Shown here: in pieces, positions 1-8,010 of the stretch | Layout: each line of letters opens with the position of its first letter | How positions within the stretch are numbered: position 1 is the first letter of the stretch | Assembly (NCBI GenBank): GCA_016195395.1 | Contig: JACPZR010000309.1 | Coordinates: forward strand, 1 to 11,428 | Direction of reading: 5' to 3' | DNA: 11,428 nt | Origin: Spirochaetia bacterium | GTDB taxonomy: Bacteria; Spirochaetota; Leptospirae; Leptospirales; Leptonemataceae | Notes under the pieces: generated by a model | Database searches by the model: none | Seen by the model: only the letters and a program-made list of their open reading frames with translations | Told to the model about the DNA's origin: nothing | Position numbers and translations under genes: made by a program

Positions 1-31
1 CTATTGCAAACACAAGAATCGACTTTTTCAT
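1..31 (-). CDS. Start of an unidentified leftward gene, cut by the window edge
   Basis: Reading the minus strand, an ATG at 31-29 opens ten codons, MKKSILVFAI, that run off the left edge. Two lysines followed by a hydrophobic run look like the start of a signal peptide or a first membrane segment. Purine-rich sequence lies just upstream on that strand (AGAGAGG about 13 bases before the ATG, AAGAG closer in) and could serve as a ribosome binding site. The gene lies in the same orientation as the kinase gene at 201-2030, about 170 bases downstream of it. The product cannot be identified from ten residues. The call rests only on start-codon context and signal-like composition. Confidence 0.5.
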   Translation of the reverse strand, partial: MKKSILVFAI

Positions 32-122
32 TGTTCTCTTGTTTCCTCTCTGCGGACTTGAATTGAGCACGGATCGCACGGCCGCCGGGAGACTCCACTA
101 GAATTTTCTTTGAAGGCAACGG

Positions 123-145
123 AAAAACCGCCACGGTCGGTGCGG
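123..145 (-). terminator. Possible intrinsic terminator after the kinase gene
   Basis: On the minus strand the bases from 145 to 128 can fold as a short GC-rich hairpin: CCGCAC pairs with GTG(G)CGG, one G bulged, around a five-base loop. It is followed directly by five T residues (127-123). It lies about 55 bases beyond the kinase stop codon, the right place to end that transcript before the next leftward gene at 31. The bulge makes the stem modest, so this is a plausible rather than certain terminator. Confidence 0.4.
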
Positions 146-200
146 GCCGGCACACAGGGACTGTTCCTGGCCGTGGAGCCACGGGCGCCATCCGCAGAGG

Positions 201-2030
201 TCAGATTTGGAGCGGCACTCGCAGCACAACCTCAAAGTGCTCATCTTGGTGTATAACGTGAATCTCGCCGCCAAGCCGCGCTATGCGTGATTTGATTGTG
301 GCGGTTCCAAACCCTGCGTCCGCGGGCCGCTGCGTATATCTTGAAGACGTCTTCAGCGAGATTTCGAGCATCCCGTCGTGACGCGACAACTGCCATGCTG
401 CCGGTCCGATTCCATATTTGAGATCGTTGCTTGCCAGTTCCTGAACGATGGGGTAGAGCGTGTCTTGAAGTGTATGCCGGGCCATGGGCAGCGGGGCGGA
501 CAGTGAATCATCCGCCTGAAAGCGGCAGGACCGCTCGAGCGCCGCGTATCTCCGGAGAAGCATCAGCTGGAGGCCCGGCGCAAAACTCTCACGGATGAGC
601 CGCAGATCCTCCAAGTGGAGAAGCTCTTCGCGCAGAATACGGTTGGCATCATCCGATGTCCGCCTGATTTCCTCCCAGACCTCCGACGGCCCCTGCTTGG
701 TTGGCGCGGCTTTAAGCAGGTGTTTCAGATCCAGGAGTTTGGCCCCGAGGGTATCGTGGAGGTCGGCGCGCAGTTTTTCCTGCTCCCACTGGAGACTTTC
801 CCTGGCCGCATCCGCGCGGTGCATCTCCTGATTTACGCGCAGAAGTTCATCGTTCAGAGATTCAACGCGCTTGAAGAGGCCCATGAACCTGCGCGCAAGC
901 ACCGAAGCGCTGCCCAGAATCACGATGACCAGGAAGTAGCGGGACATCATGGGTGTATTGATAAAAGCCATCGCTCTGAGAATTTCGTGCACGGCTACAG
1001 AGGCCAATAAGAGAACAGCGGGCAGCAGCCGTTTGGCATCCGCATTCCCTTTGAAGGCATGGTAGGCCGCGAACCCGACGGTATACGCGGCGGCCGGGAG
1101 GGCAAAATACTGCCATACCTTCAGGGGAATTCCTTGTGCAGTCCATGTGTTCGTTATCAAGAGGGACAGGGACAAGGCTCCGCACAATATGCCCCCTGCA
1201 ATCGTGATAACGCTATATCGCGCAAGAATTAACCGGTCCATGAACGCCCAGAAGAGAGGTCCAAGAACAAAGAGAGAAGCGTATTGGATTTTCTGGCGTA
1301 TAAAGTCGAACTCCAGCGGAACGATATCCCGCGTAGGAATGATTGTGAACCAGTGAAGCGCGCAGAAGAGGGAGACCAGTCCAAAGTACAGATTGTAGGA
1401 CTCCTGATGGCGGTGGAGAAAAAGAAACAGGTGGTAGAGGCCCACCATCACGCACACGGTCAAGAGACTAACGTTGAGAATCTCCCTGTTGTAATGGTTT
1501 GCGTAGACAACTTCCGCGGCGCCCATCTGCACTGTTTCAGACAACGTAGACCAGTCAAGAAATGGCTCCGCAGGATTCCCGTACATGGCCACCTCAAGAT
1601 ACCGGGAGTCAGGGTGCAATATGGGTAAGGGGACCGATACCAGCGCGTGGCGGTGAAAGCCTTCCGGTTGATCCGGCGTTATGTAGCGGTAGAATTCCAC
1701 GCCGTCAATGTAGAATCGCCGCGCCGCGCCGGGAGAACCCGCATTCAGAGCCAGCGGTTGTCCGTGTTCTGCGAGGCGGAGCACGCCTCCCGGAATCCGG
1801 ACCCTGAGCGTGATCCATCCCGAGTACCCCGAAAGTTCCGGCAGGCGAAAATAGTCGTCCGGGACGGCTGCGGGCATCCACTCCGCGGCGCCGCGATCTC
1901 CGGGGTGTAGTCCTTTCTTCAGTTCCCATCCCTGACCAAGGAGATGCACATCACGGGATTCCTGACACGCAGCCGCGGCCGCGCACGCAACAAGGAGGAT
2001 GGTGTTTCTAATGATTTCCGCGGATTGCAT
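201..2030 (-). CDS. 7TMR-DISM-type sensor histidine kinase with degenerate ATPase domain
   Basis: Predicted inner-membrane sensor kinase of 609 residues. The N-terminus looks like a secretory signal (about residues 1-22), possibly a lipobox (LVAC at 13-16 or AAAC at 19-22). A Trp-rich periplasmic domain follows to about 180, resembling the beta-sandwich sensor domains of 7TMR-DISM proteins. Seven hydrophobic segments lie at roughly 186-206, 213-231, 249-268, 273-292, 306-326, 335-352 and 363-380, then a charged coiled-coil-like helix (387-420). The HisKA_3-type phosphoacceptor motif is DLHD with His425, typical of NarL/DesK-family kinases. The ATPase domain keeps an N-box (QELASNDLKYG, Asn535) and a glycine-rich segment ending RIARLGGEI. 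Where the DxGxG box should lie, around 558-565, the sequence reads LKTSSRY, so that box appears lost. The likely partner is the divergent response regulator next door. No clear Shine-Dalgarno precedes the ATG. The ligand is unknown. Confidence 0.85.
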   Translation of the reverse strand: MQSAEIIRNTILLVACAAAAACQESRDVHLLGQGWELKKGLHPGDRGAAEWMPAAVPDDYFRLPELSGYSGWITLRVRIPGGVLRLAEHGQPLALNAGSPGAARRFYIDGVEFYRYITPDQPEGFHRHALVSVPLPILHPDSRYLEVAMYGNPAEPFLDWSTLSETVQMGAAEVVYANHYNREILNVSLLTVCVMVGLYHLFLFLHRHQESYNLYFGLVSLFCALHWFTIIPTRDIVPLEFDFIRQKIQYASLFVLGPLFWAFMDRLILARYSVITIAGGILCGALSLSLLITNTWTAQGIPLKVWQYFALPAAAYTVGFAAYHAFKGNADAKRLLPAVLLLASVAVHEILRAMAFINTPMMSRYFLVIVILGSASVLARRFMGLFKRVESLNDELLRVNQEMHRADAARESLQWEQEKLRADLHDTLGAKLLDLKHLLKAAPTKQGPSEVWEEIRRTSDDANRILREELLHLEDLRLIRESFAPGLQLMLLRRYAALERSCRFQADDSLSAPLPMARHTLQDTLYPIVQELASNDLKYGIGPAAWQLSRHDGMLEISLKTSSRYTQRPADAGFGTATIKSRIARLGGEIHVIHQDEHFEVVLRVPLQI

Positions 2031-2038
2031 GTTGTTTA

Positions 2039-2049
2039 TTGACAGTCAA
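2039..2049. promoter_or_regulatory. Inverted repeat with embedded TTGACA box between kinase and regulator
   Basis: The region between the divergent kinase and regulator genes contains TTGACAGTCAA, a perfect 5-base inverted repeat around one central base. Its left part is an exact TTGACA, a consensus -35 element for rightward transcription. Seventeen bases further, 2062-2067 reads TTTTAC, a weak -10 candidate. If used, transcription would start near 2074, downstream of the GTG at 2058, which supports the later start chosen for the regulator. The symmetric element could also be an operator shared by the two genes. Both readings are inferences from sequence only. Confidence 0.35.
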
Positions 2050-2213
2050 AAGCGACGGTGCTTTTACGCATGCGGCATCAGCCTGTAACAGACAAGCGAA
2101 TTCGATTTCAACGTGCGCTAAACAGCCTTTTTCCTCCGTTCCTCAACGGCTTTGCAGGCACAAAAAATCACATCTTTGGGCGATGGACAGATCGTTCTTT
2201 TCGTCGTATAGTC

Positions 2214-2852
2214 GTGAGTTTGGACGCGTCCGCCCTTTTGGTCTTTATCGATGACGACGCCCGTTTCCGGGAGAGAGTGGCGGACCACTTCAAGGGAAAC
2301 GGGTTATTCTCTATTCTCACCTTTTCCTCCGCCGAAACCTTCTGGCATACACTTCCCGAATTGAAGCCCGCCGTAGCGTTCATTGACATTCAAATGCCCG
2401 GGATGACGGGCATTGAACTCGTGGGCCTCTTGGCGGAGGTCCGCCCGGAGATTCACAGGGTGATGCTAACCAACTTGGATTCAGAAGACGCCGTTTTTCA
2501 GGCGCTCCGCAACGGCGCCGGCGGCTACGTCCGCAAGTCAGAGATGGACGATTTTGCCGCTGCCGCCTCTGTCATGATGAACGGGGGCTCCATTCTCACC
2601 CCCACCGTGGCCGTCCGCGTGGTCCAGAGTTTCCGTACGGCTGCAAACCTGCAGGAGCGGAGCAAGTTGACAGTGCGCGAACGCCAGCTTCTTGACCTGA
2701 TGGTTCAAGGGATGACGCTGAACAAAGCAGCGGTCTCACTGGGCGTCAGCTTGAACACGGCACGAACACACATCAAAAGTGTGTACAGAAAACTTGAGGT
2801 CCACGACAAGTCCGCCTTGTTCCGTAAGGCGCGCGACATGGGGCTCTTGTAG
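2214..2852 (+). CDS. NarL/LuxR-family response regulator
   Basis: Cytoplasmic two-component response regulator, 212 residues from the GTG at 2214. The receiver domain begins at once with LLVFIDDD, the acidic pocket. The phosphoacceptor Asp58 lies in FIDIQMPGMTG, the conserved Thr86 in VMLTN and the invariant Lys108 in GGYVRK. A LuxR/GerE helix-turn-helix occupies about residues 152-201 (LTVRERQLLDLMVQG, then SLNTARTHIKSVYRKL), so it should bind DNA as a dimer when phosphorylated. The frame stays open upstream to a GTG at 2058, giving 264 residues, but the extra 52 residues are Arg-rich, resemble no part of this family and have no Shine-Dalgarno. The GTG at 2214 or TTG at 2220 gives the family's usual length, though it also lacks a Shine-Dalgarno. 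It is divergent from the HisKA_3-type kinase, the class that normally pairs with NarL regulators. Its stop lies 12 bases from the end of the converging giant gene. Targets are unknown. Confidence 0.88.
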   Translation: MSLDASALLVFIDDDARFRERVADHFKGNGLFSILTFSSAETFWHTLPELKPAVAFIDIQMPGMTGIELVGLLAEVRPEIHRVMLTNLDSEDAVFQALRNGAGGYVRKSEMDDFAAAASVMMNGGSILTPTVAVRVVQSFRTAANLQERSKLTVRERQLLDLMVQGMTLNKAAVSLGVSLNTARTHIKSVYRKLEVHDKSALFRKARDMGLL

Positions 2853-2864
2853 CCGCCTTCTCTT

Positions 2865-5800
2865 CTATTCCCAATCCCGCATCCGCGTGGATAACGCTGT
2901 CAAGGCCTGCGAGAGCGACTCTCGGCGCAGAGTAAACGTTACCAAACCCCCAATGATGCAGAGGCCCGTGGCGGACATGAGGATGAAGGCCATGCGCTGG
3001 TCACGCAGACCGGCCTGAACCAGATTGGCGGCAACGTCTAAAAAGAGAAAAAGCGCCCCCATAAACAGGTACGACCGGATCCGCATGACCATCCCTGCCG
3101 CCACACCCACGAGACAAATGAACCCAAAGACCAGCGCATACGACGCGTCCGCCGCCCTGCCGATCTCAAACGCAATCTTGAACGCGGACGGCACGTAGGT
3201 CAAAAGTCCGCCCGCAATCCGCACACCCGCGCGCGCCCGGTCTGAAAGGCTTTCCCGGAAGATGTGACCAAGGAGCAGCGTCAATAAACCCACGGGGGCA
3301 AGGTACACTTCCGCTCCCTGAACCTGGGAGGCCAGGGCGGCGGTCACAAAAGCCAGGTTGACAGCCAGCGCTGCAAGGACGGCGAGCGGGCGGCTTCCGG
3401 ACACAACGGCCAAGCCCGAATACAGCCCGCCGGATAACGCTGCCATTCCCGCATTCTCGAGGCTGGGCCCTTTGGGGAGAACAACGGCTGCAAGAATCGG
3501 CATGAGCGCCGCAAAGCGTCTTGTGCTTTCTGCCAGCGGAGGAATCTCGGCGCGGAGCGCCAGAGCGGTGACACCAACCAGGACAAAGCCAAAGCCAAGG
3601 GCAAAGAGTGCGTCGGCTTCCTGCGAGAGCGACGTGCCGAACAGAGGTTTCATGGCCGCATATAACGATGCAATGCCCACCTGCGCCACATAGATGTGCC
3701 GGGGCTCAAGCCCATGATGCGCGGCCTCCAAGGCCAGGAGGATCACAAGGATCACGGAAACAATGACGACGATGCGCGAATACAAGAGCGGCGAGGCCGG
3801 GCCGCCCCGCTGGTCGATCATAAAAAGAATGCCGGACAAAGCAAAAAACCCGTCCCTGGCCCAGCCGCTTCCCACGGACCAATCCGGCCGGCTTTTCTCA
3901 GTGACACGACCCAGCGTGTGCGCAACGGCCGCGGACAATGCCACGGCCATAAAGAAGTAGGGAGTCATCTGTTGCAGGAGAACCAGCGGCGCGGCCTGCG
4001 GGCACGCGCTGTTTATACAGGCGAACGGCAGGATGGCTAACGCTGCAAAGGCAAAGATGAAGAGGGACGCCGCCGCAAGAATCGACGTGATGATTCTGCT
4101 CCATTGCAGCGATCCCGCAAATAACGTTATCCCGTACAAGGCGGCGGTGAGACCCAGGGCGGGATTTTGGATCCACTGCCCGTTGAATGCGGCAGCGGCT
4201 GCCCCCGCAACGAGTGCGGGGACCGCGTTGTCAGGGTTCAGCGCAGCGCCGGCCGCAAGGGAATAGACCATCCCGGCGGCGCCGTAGACGGCCGCACCCA
4301 TATGGCAGCTTTCCAGTGTCCGACCGTAGGCAAGCCCCGTAACGGCTGAGATGGGCCGCGCTAGGACTGCGAGGGCCAGCCCCATGAGAGCCAGAATCGG
4401 GCCGGCGTAGGCGAGAATCCGGGCGTCCATGTGCGCGAGCCCGTGCACTACAAGAAGGCCGTTGAGGGCCACAGAGAGAGCCGCTTCGCGTGGACGACCG
4501 GCGGCAAACAAGAAAATGCTCCCTAGCAGCGCCACAGCGCCGGGCAGAACGAACGCCGTCCCAAACGCAACCCATGCGAGCAAGCCCGTCGCCCCAAGCG
4601 ACCACATGGCAAACAGGAGGCCCCATTCTGCCGACCTGGCCTCTGTCTCCGCTCCCGTCTGCGGGAAGACGTCGGCAGGCAGAAATACAGATGGATCAAG
4701 CCAGTTTCCGGTTCTCGCTGCCGCCTCTGCGGCTGCCGGGACCCAGCGTCCGCCGGGCCGGTCGAGCGCCACGAGCGGGGTGCCTGTTACGGTCCCCTGC
4801 GCAAAAGCAAGCGCTGCCGCGCAGATGAACAAGAAGAGCGCGGCGTGTACCATCACGGGCTGTTCCAGCGTTCGTCCGTACAAAAGCACAGCGAGGCCCG
4901 CGCCCAGAAAGAACGTGGGAGGCACTACATAGAGAAGTCGGGCAAAGGGGGCGGGTTGAAGAAAGATAACGTCCAGCAAAAGGACCAGGCCCAAAACTCC
5001 CGAACCCGCGAGCGGCACGTGGTGATACAATCGTCCCTGGTCCCCGGCGCCCAGCCGCGCCGAAATTGCACCGCCCTTGTGAAAAAGGAGCCGTGAAAAC
5101 ACAAAGAGAGCGGCAATTCCCAGCGTGAGATTCAAGCCCACCACTGTAGGCGGGAGTGGTCGTCCCACGCGGTTGACAACGGCTGTGAGGCCTGCTCCCA
5201 CGAAAACAAGGGCTAACGTTGCAACCGATCCGCGCATCTTGAACGATGTGAATCCAGTGCCAAAGAATGCCAGAAGCAACGTCACGGTGATGAGCAAGCC
5301 GGCCTCAATGGCCGTGAGCCGATGCGGTTCGTAGAGTTGACCCAGCCACGAAAGCGCCTGCCACGCGCCATACGCCGCGGCCAGCAGTGAAACCGCGGCA
5401 AATCCGTCACGGAACAAGAGACGCCCACGTGCGGGGAAGGGGAGTCGTACATAGAGGAAGACCTTGCGCGCGTTCTCTCCGTCTGCGGGCGTTCCACGTC
5501 CCAGAAGCGACGCAAAGACAGCCCACGCGCCCGCCACACAGGCCGCGCCAAAGGCGGCCATGGCCGGGGACGCTGCCGACGCCGGCGGAATAGAGACCCA
5601 GAGAGCCACCTGTCGGAACACCCAGATCGACGTTATGCCCGCACCCAGAAAGCTGATGAGCCGGCTCCGTTCCCGGACAGACCTCAAAAGAAGAACCAGC
5701 CCCGCCGCAAGCGCCGGGAGCGACTCGTACCCGGTCAACGTAAAGGCCTGCGTCTGCATAACGCAGAGAGCGGCAGCGAGCGAAAACCCAAGGGAAAGGT

Positions 5801-7760
5801 CGTCCAAGGGCATGAGACCGGATGAGTCGCTTCCGCGATCGATCAGAGTCTCTGGCGCCGCAAGTTTCTCAAACGGAAGGGCAAGAATTCCGTAGAAAGC
5901 AGCCGCGCCACCGAGCACTGCGGCCAGCTGCATCCAAAGGTCGGTGCTCGGCACGTAAGGAAGCGCCGCCGTTGCCGCAGTCACGAGGCCAAGACCTCCC
6001 GCCAGGTGGAGCCAGTGTCGGGCCAGCCCCGCACCCCTGTGCGCGGCCACAGCAAACAAGGCACCACCCACAATCACGGCGTACGCAGGCTCCCCCCGGA
6101 CGAATTGCGACTCACGGATCAGAAGGAGAAGGCAGAGCGCGGCGCCGGAACCCAGACCCCACAGGATGACGGGGAAACGGAAGACTTCAGGGAATTGCTT
6201 TTGGTAATAGACGCAGGCGTACGGGACCAGTCCCGCCGCGGCAAACCACCAGGAAGAGTCTCCTGTGACATCGCGCACGGCAAGGAACGTTGAGAGCATG
6301 GAGAGAAACAGGAACGGGTGAATGGCGGCCACATGTCGCCTGACAACAGTCAGAAAAAGGAAAGCGGTGAAAATCGGGACGGCCAGATGGAGCGCCGGAC
6401 CCGGAGTCAAGATGACAAGGGTTCCCGCAGGATTCGTAAACAGGGCAAGGCTCGCCGCAGTGGAAATGGCAAGCGTCCCGGCCAGAAAGACCACACCCGC
6501 AATCGTATAGACGGCAGACATCCGGGTGCGTCCGCGCATGACGCCGGTGGCCGAGGAAAGTGTCATGCAGAGGGCAAGGAGCCACAGGAGAAGAACGCCG
6601 AGCTCCACGCTTCCCGGAGAAAAACTGCCGGCCACAGCGGTGAAGCGCATGAAGAACACAACGATCACTGCAAGGGCGCCGTAGAGAGAAAAACCAAGGA
6701 CTGAGTGCTGCCCCTCTGATTTGCCCGCATCGCGGGCCGCCCCTGCCGCGCGGACAGAGAGGAGGACCGGAACAAATGGAACAAAGGAGATAACGTTCTG
6801 AAGAAGACCTGATCCCACAATGGGCACAGCGGCCTGCGCGGCGAGAGAGGGCAGAAGAGCGGCCAAGAAGCGCAGGCCTGCGGCTTGAAACGGAACCGCT
6901 GCGAGCATGATGCTTCCCATGCTGAGGATCGTCAGAGTTCCCAGAGCCGTGACGCCGCTCGATGCATCCAGAGAATAGATGTCAGACGCCACGGCAAAAG
7001 GCACCGGCAGAAGAAAGAGAGCAATCGAGCCCAGGAGCGCACCCGTCACCCTTGAACGACCGGCCAAAAAAGCGCCCAGTCCCGCAAAGAGCGCGTGATA
7101 CGCGAATAACGCTGCAAGGACCGTCATTTGGCGTGGAACACCGGAGAGAGCAAGCCATGCCTCCCGAATGCCCATGATTGAGCCGGCCAGCAGGAGAACC
7201 GTTCCAATGAACCACCAGACATAGGTGTTCAAGAGCGGCTGGATCGCTGCCCAAAAACCCCACGTAGATTCAGAGGGCGCATCAAGCGCTGCGACGTCAT
7301 CCAATCCGTCGAACTTGTTCGCGCGTCCGGTCAGGTGTCGTGCTGTGTTTGTAGCGGAGTCAAGGTCACTGTCACCGCCGCCTCCGCGAAGCCGCGTGAG
7401 GGGCCGTCGCCGGGGTGGAGGCGGTTCAATCAATCGGGACAGACCTGCCAAGGCGGACTCCGCCTGTCGCTTTAGAGGAGCGGAGACCAGAGATACCATG
7501 TCCCGGGGTTCGCTGGGCGATGGTCGCCTGACGTCCGCCGCGCGGTCTTTTTCCAGCGCCGCAAGGATTTCGTCGGCGGCGGTGTCGCTTACCTGGCCCC
7601 GTTTCACCCATGTCTCAAGCGACTTCTTGAGCCACCCGTGCCGCATGGTTGCGACATTCTCTTCTGTGCGGATCACCAGCGGCTCCGAGCAGACCGGGCA
7701 GAGTCGGCCCGGCAGACCCGGATGAAATTCACAGCAGGAAAGGCAGATCATGGGCGTCAC
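2865..7760 (-). CDS. Giant polytopic membrane protein with N-terminal zinc ribbon, function unknown
   Basis: A single uninterrupted reading frame of 1631 residues. Residues 6-24 hold two cysteine pairs, CLSC and CPVC, spaced as in a small zinc ribbon. A soluble stretch follows to about 165, with a helical part (WLKKSLETWVKRGQVSD) and a Pro/Arg/Gly-rich linker near 112-130. From about 170 to 1610 the protein is almost wholly hydrophobic, probably around 40 or more membrane segments with short loops. The longest polar loop is near 996-1046. The motif YGRTLE occurs twice (961-966 and 1145-1150) in similar contexts, hinting at internal duplication. The C-terminus ends in a short charged helix, RRESLSQALTALSTRMRDWE. 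The layout loosely recalls large DUF2157/DUF2339-type membrane proteins, an inference from memory. No enzymatic motif is visible. The start is GTG at 7760; an in-frame ATG at 7751 is possible and neither has a Shine-Dalgarno. It stands alone, divergent from amt. Confidence that it is a real gene is high; its function is unknown. Confidence 0.9.
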   Translation of the reverse strand: MTPMICLSCCEFHPGLPGRLCPVCSEPLVIRTEENVATMRHGWLKKSLETWVKRGQVSDTAADEILAALEKDRAADVRRPSPSEPRDMVSLVSAPLKRQAESALAGLSRLIEPPPPRRRPLTRLRGGGGDSDLDSATNTARHLTGRANKFDGLDDVAALDAPSESTWGFWAAIQPLLNTYVWWFIGTVLLLAGSIMGIREAWLALSGVPRQMTVLAALFAYHALFAGLGAFLAGRSRVTGALLGSIALFLLPVPFAVASDIYSLDASSGVTALGTLTILSMGSIMLAAVPFQAAGLRFLAALLPSLAAQAAVPIVGSGLLQNVISFVPFVPVLLSVRAAGAARDAGKSEGQHSVLGFSLYGALAVIVVFFMRFTAVAGSFSPGSVELGVLLLWLLALCMTLSSATGVMRGRTRMSAVYTIAGVVFLAGTLAISTAASLALFTNPAGTLVILTPGPALHLAVPIFTAFLFLTVVRRHVAAIHPFLFLSMLSTFLAVRDVTGDSSWWFAAAGLVPYACVYYQKQFPEVFRFPVILWGLGSGAALCLLLLIRESQFVRGEPAYAVIVGGALFAVAAHRGAGLARHWLHLAGGLGLVTAATAALPYVPSTDLWMQLAAVLGGAAAFYGILALPFEKLAAPETLIDRGSDSSGLMPLDDLSLGFSLAAALCVMQTQAFTLTGYESLPALAAGLVLLLRSVRERSRLISFLGAGITSIWVFRQVALWVSIPPASAASPAMAAFGAACVAGAWAVFASLLGRGTPADGENARKVFLYVRLPFPARGRLLFRDGFAAVSLLAAAYGAWQALSWLGQLYEPHRLTAIEAGLLITVTLLLAFFGTGFTSFKMRGSVATLALVFVGAGLTAVVNRVGRPLPPTVVGLNLTLGIAALFVFSRLLFHKGGAISARLGAGDQGRLYHHVPLAGSGVLGLVLLLDVIFLQPAPFARLLYVVPPTFFLGAGLAVLLYGRTLEQPVMVHAALFLFICAAALAFAQGTVTGTPLVALDRPGGRWVPAAAEAAARTGNWLDPSVFLPADVFPQTGAETEARSAEWGLLFAMWSLGATGLLAWVAFGTAFVLPGAVALLGSIFLFAAGRPREAALSVALNGLLVVHGLAHMDARILAYAGPILALMGLALAVLARPISAVTGLAYGRTLESCHMGAAVYGAAGMVYSLAAGAALNPDNAVPALVAGAAAAAFNGQWIQNPALGLTAALYGITLFAGSLQWSRIITSILAAASLFIFAFAALAILPFACINSACPQAAPLVLLQQMTPYFFMAVALSAAVAHTLGRVTEKSRPDWSVGSGWARDGFFALSGILFMIDQRGGPASPLLYSRIVVIVSVILVILLALEAAHHGLEPRHIYVAQVGIASLYAAMKPLFGTSLSQEADALFALGFGFVLVGVTALALRAEIPPLAESTRRFAALMPILAAVVLPKGPSLENAGMAALSGGLYSGLAVVSGSRPLAVLAALAVNLAFVTAALASQVQGAEVYLAPVGLLTLLLGHIFRESLSDRARAGVRIAGGLLTYVPSAFKIAFEIGRAADASYALVFGFICLVGVAAGMVMRIRSYLFMGALFLFLDVAANLVQAGLRDQRMAFILMSATGLCIIGGLVTFTLRRESLSQALTALSTRMRDWE

Positions 7761-7823
7761 ATTGAGTGCGCTTTTTTGCGCGCCTATAACAAACTGACGC
7801 CAGCCGCTCCCTGGAGTCGTCCA

Positions 7824-7850
7824 CCTGCTCCAAGTCTTCGTACGAGCAGG
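7824..7850. repeat. Inverted repeat upstream of amt, possible activator site
   Basis: CCTGCTC at 7824-7830 and GAGCAGG at 7844-7850 form a perfect 7-base inverted repeat with a 13-base spacer, so the half-site centres are 20 bases (about two helical turns) apart. Its middle lies about 140 bases before the predicted sigma-54 start of amt, a usual distance for an enhancer-binding activator. It does not match the NtrC consensus (TGCACC, spacer, GGTGCA). It could equally belong to the divergent giant gene or be chance. Confidence 0.25.
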
Positions 7851-7949
7851 AGTCGCACAAGCTGTTTTGAATCACCGCATTATGCCTGAAAAGTACGCAC
7901 CAGCACGCTCTTCCCACGGCGATTGTCATATTCCAGGCATTCTGCTACA

Positions 7950-7965
7950 TGGTACGGTCTTTGCT
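7950..7965 (+). promoter_or_regulatory. Sigma-54 (RpoN) -24/-12 promoter of amt-glnK
   Basis: The sequence TGGTACG, four bases, TTGCT matches the sigma-54 consensus TGGYACG-N4-TTGCW at every defined position. The invariant GG (7951-7952) and GC (7963-7964) are ten bases apart, as required. Transcription would start near 7976, giving a leader of about 35 bases before the amt ATG at 8011. Sigma-54 control of amt-glnK operons by a nitrogen-responsive activator such as NtrC is well established in other bacteria. No convincing NtrC site was found upstream. Confidence 0.85.
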
Positions 7966-7998
7966 TATATCCCCACGAGGACTGGAAAAAATGCAATC

Positions 7999-8004
7999 AG
8001 GAGG
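7999..8004 (+). promoter_or_regulatory. Ribosome binding site of amt
   Basis: A perfect AGGAGG lies six bases before the ATG at 8011. It fixes the amt start there rather than at the upstream in-frame ATG at 7867, which would lie before the predicted transcription start. Confidence 0.85.
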
Positions 8005-8010
8005 CTTTCC

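Noticed and set aside
171..184. CCGTGG/CCACGG inverted repeat downstream of the kinase gene
   Set aside because: The loop is very small and no T-run follows on either strand; the nearby structure at 123-145 is a better terminator candidate.
2058..2213. 52-residue N-terminal extension of the response regulator
   Set aside because: It is Arg-rich, has no family resemblance or ribosome site, and would start before the likely promoter's start point; the receiver domain begins right after the GTG at 2214. It cannot be fully excluded.
2865..7760. Many long open frames on the plus strand opposite the giant gene
   Set aside because: Their translations are Arg/Pro/Ser-rich without recognisable domains, as expected opposite a GC-rich hydrophobic gene, and the leftward frame is continuous for 1631 codons.
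7766..7783. GCGC-TTTTTT-GCGC hairpin just before the giant gene
   Set aside because: A four-pair core stem with a T loop is too weak for a terminator or riboswitch, and the match to an NtrC half-site is partial.
7867..8010. In-frame N-terminal extension of Amt starting at ATG 7867
   Set aside because: It lies across the sigma-54 promoter and has no ribosome site, whereas the ATG at 8011 has a perfect AGGAGG and is followed by a proper signal peptide.
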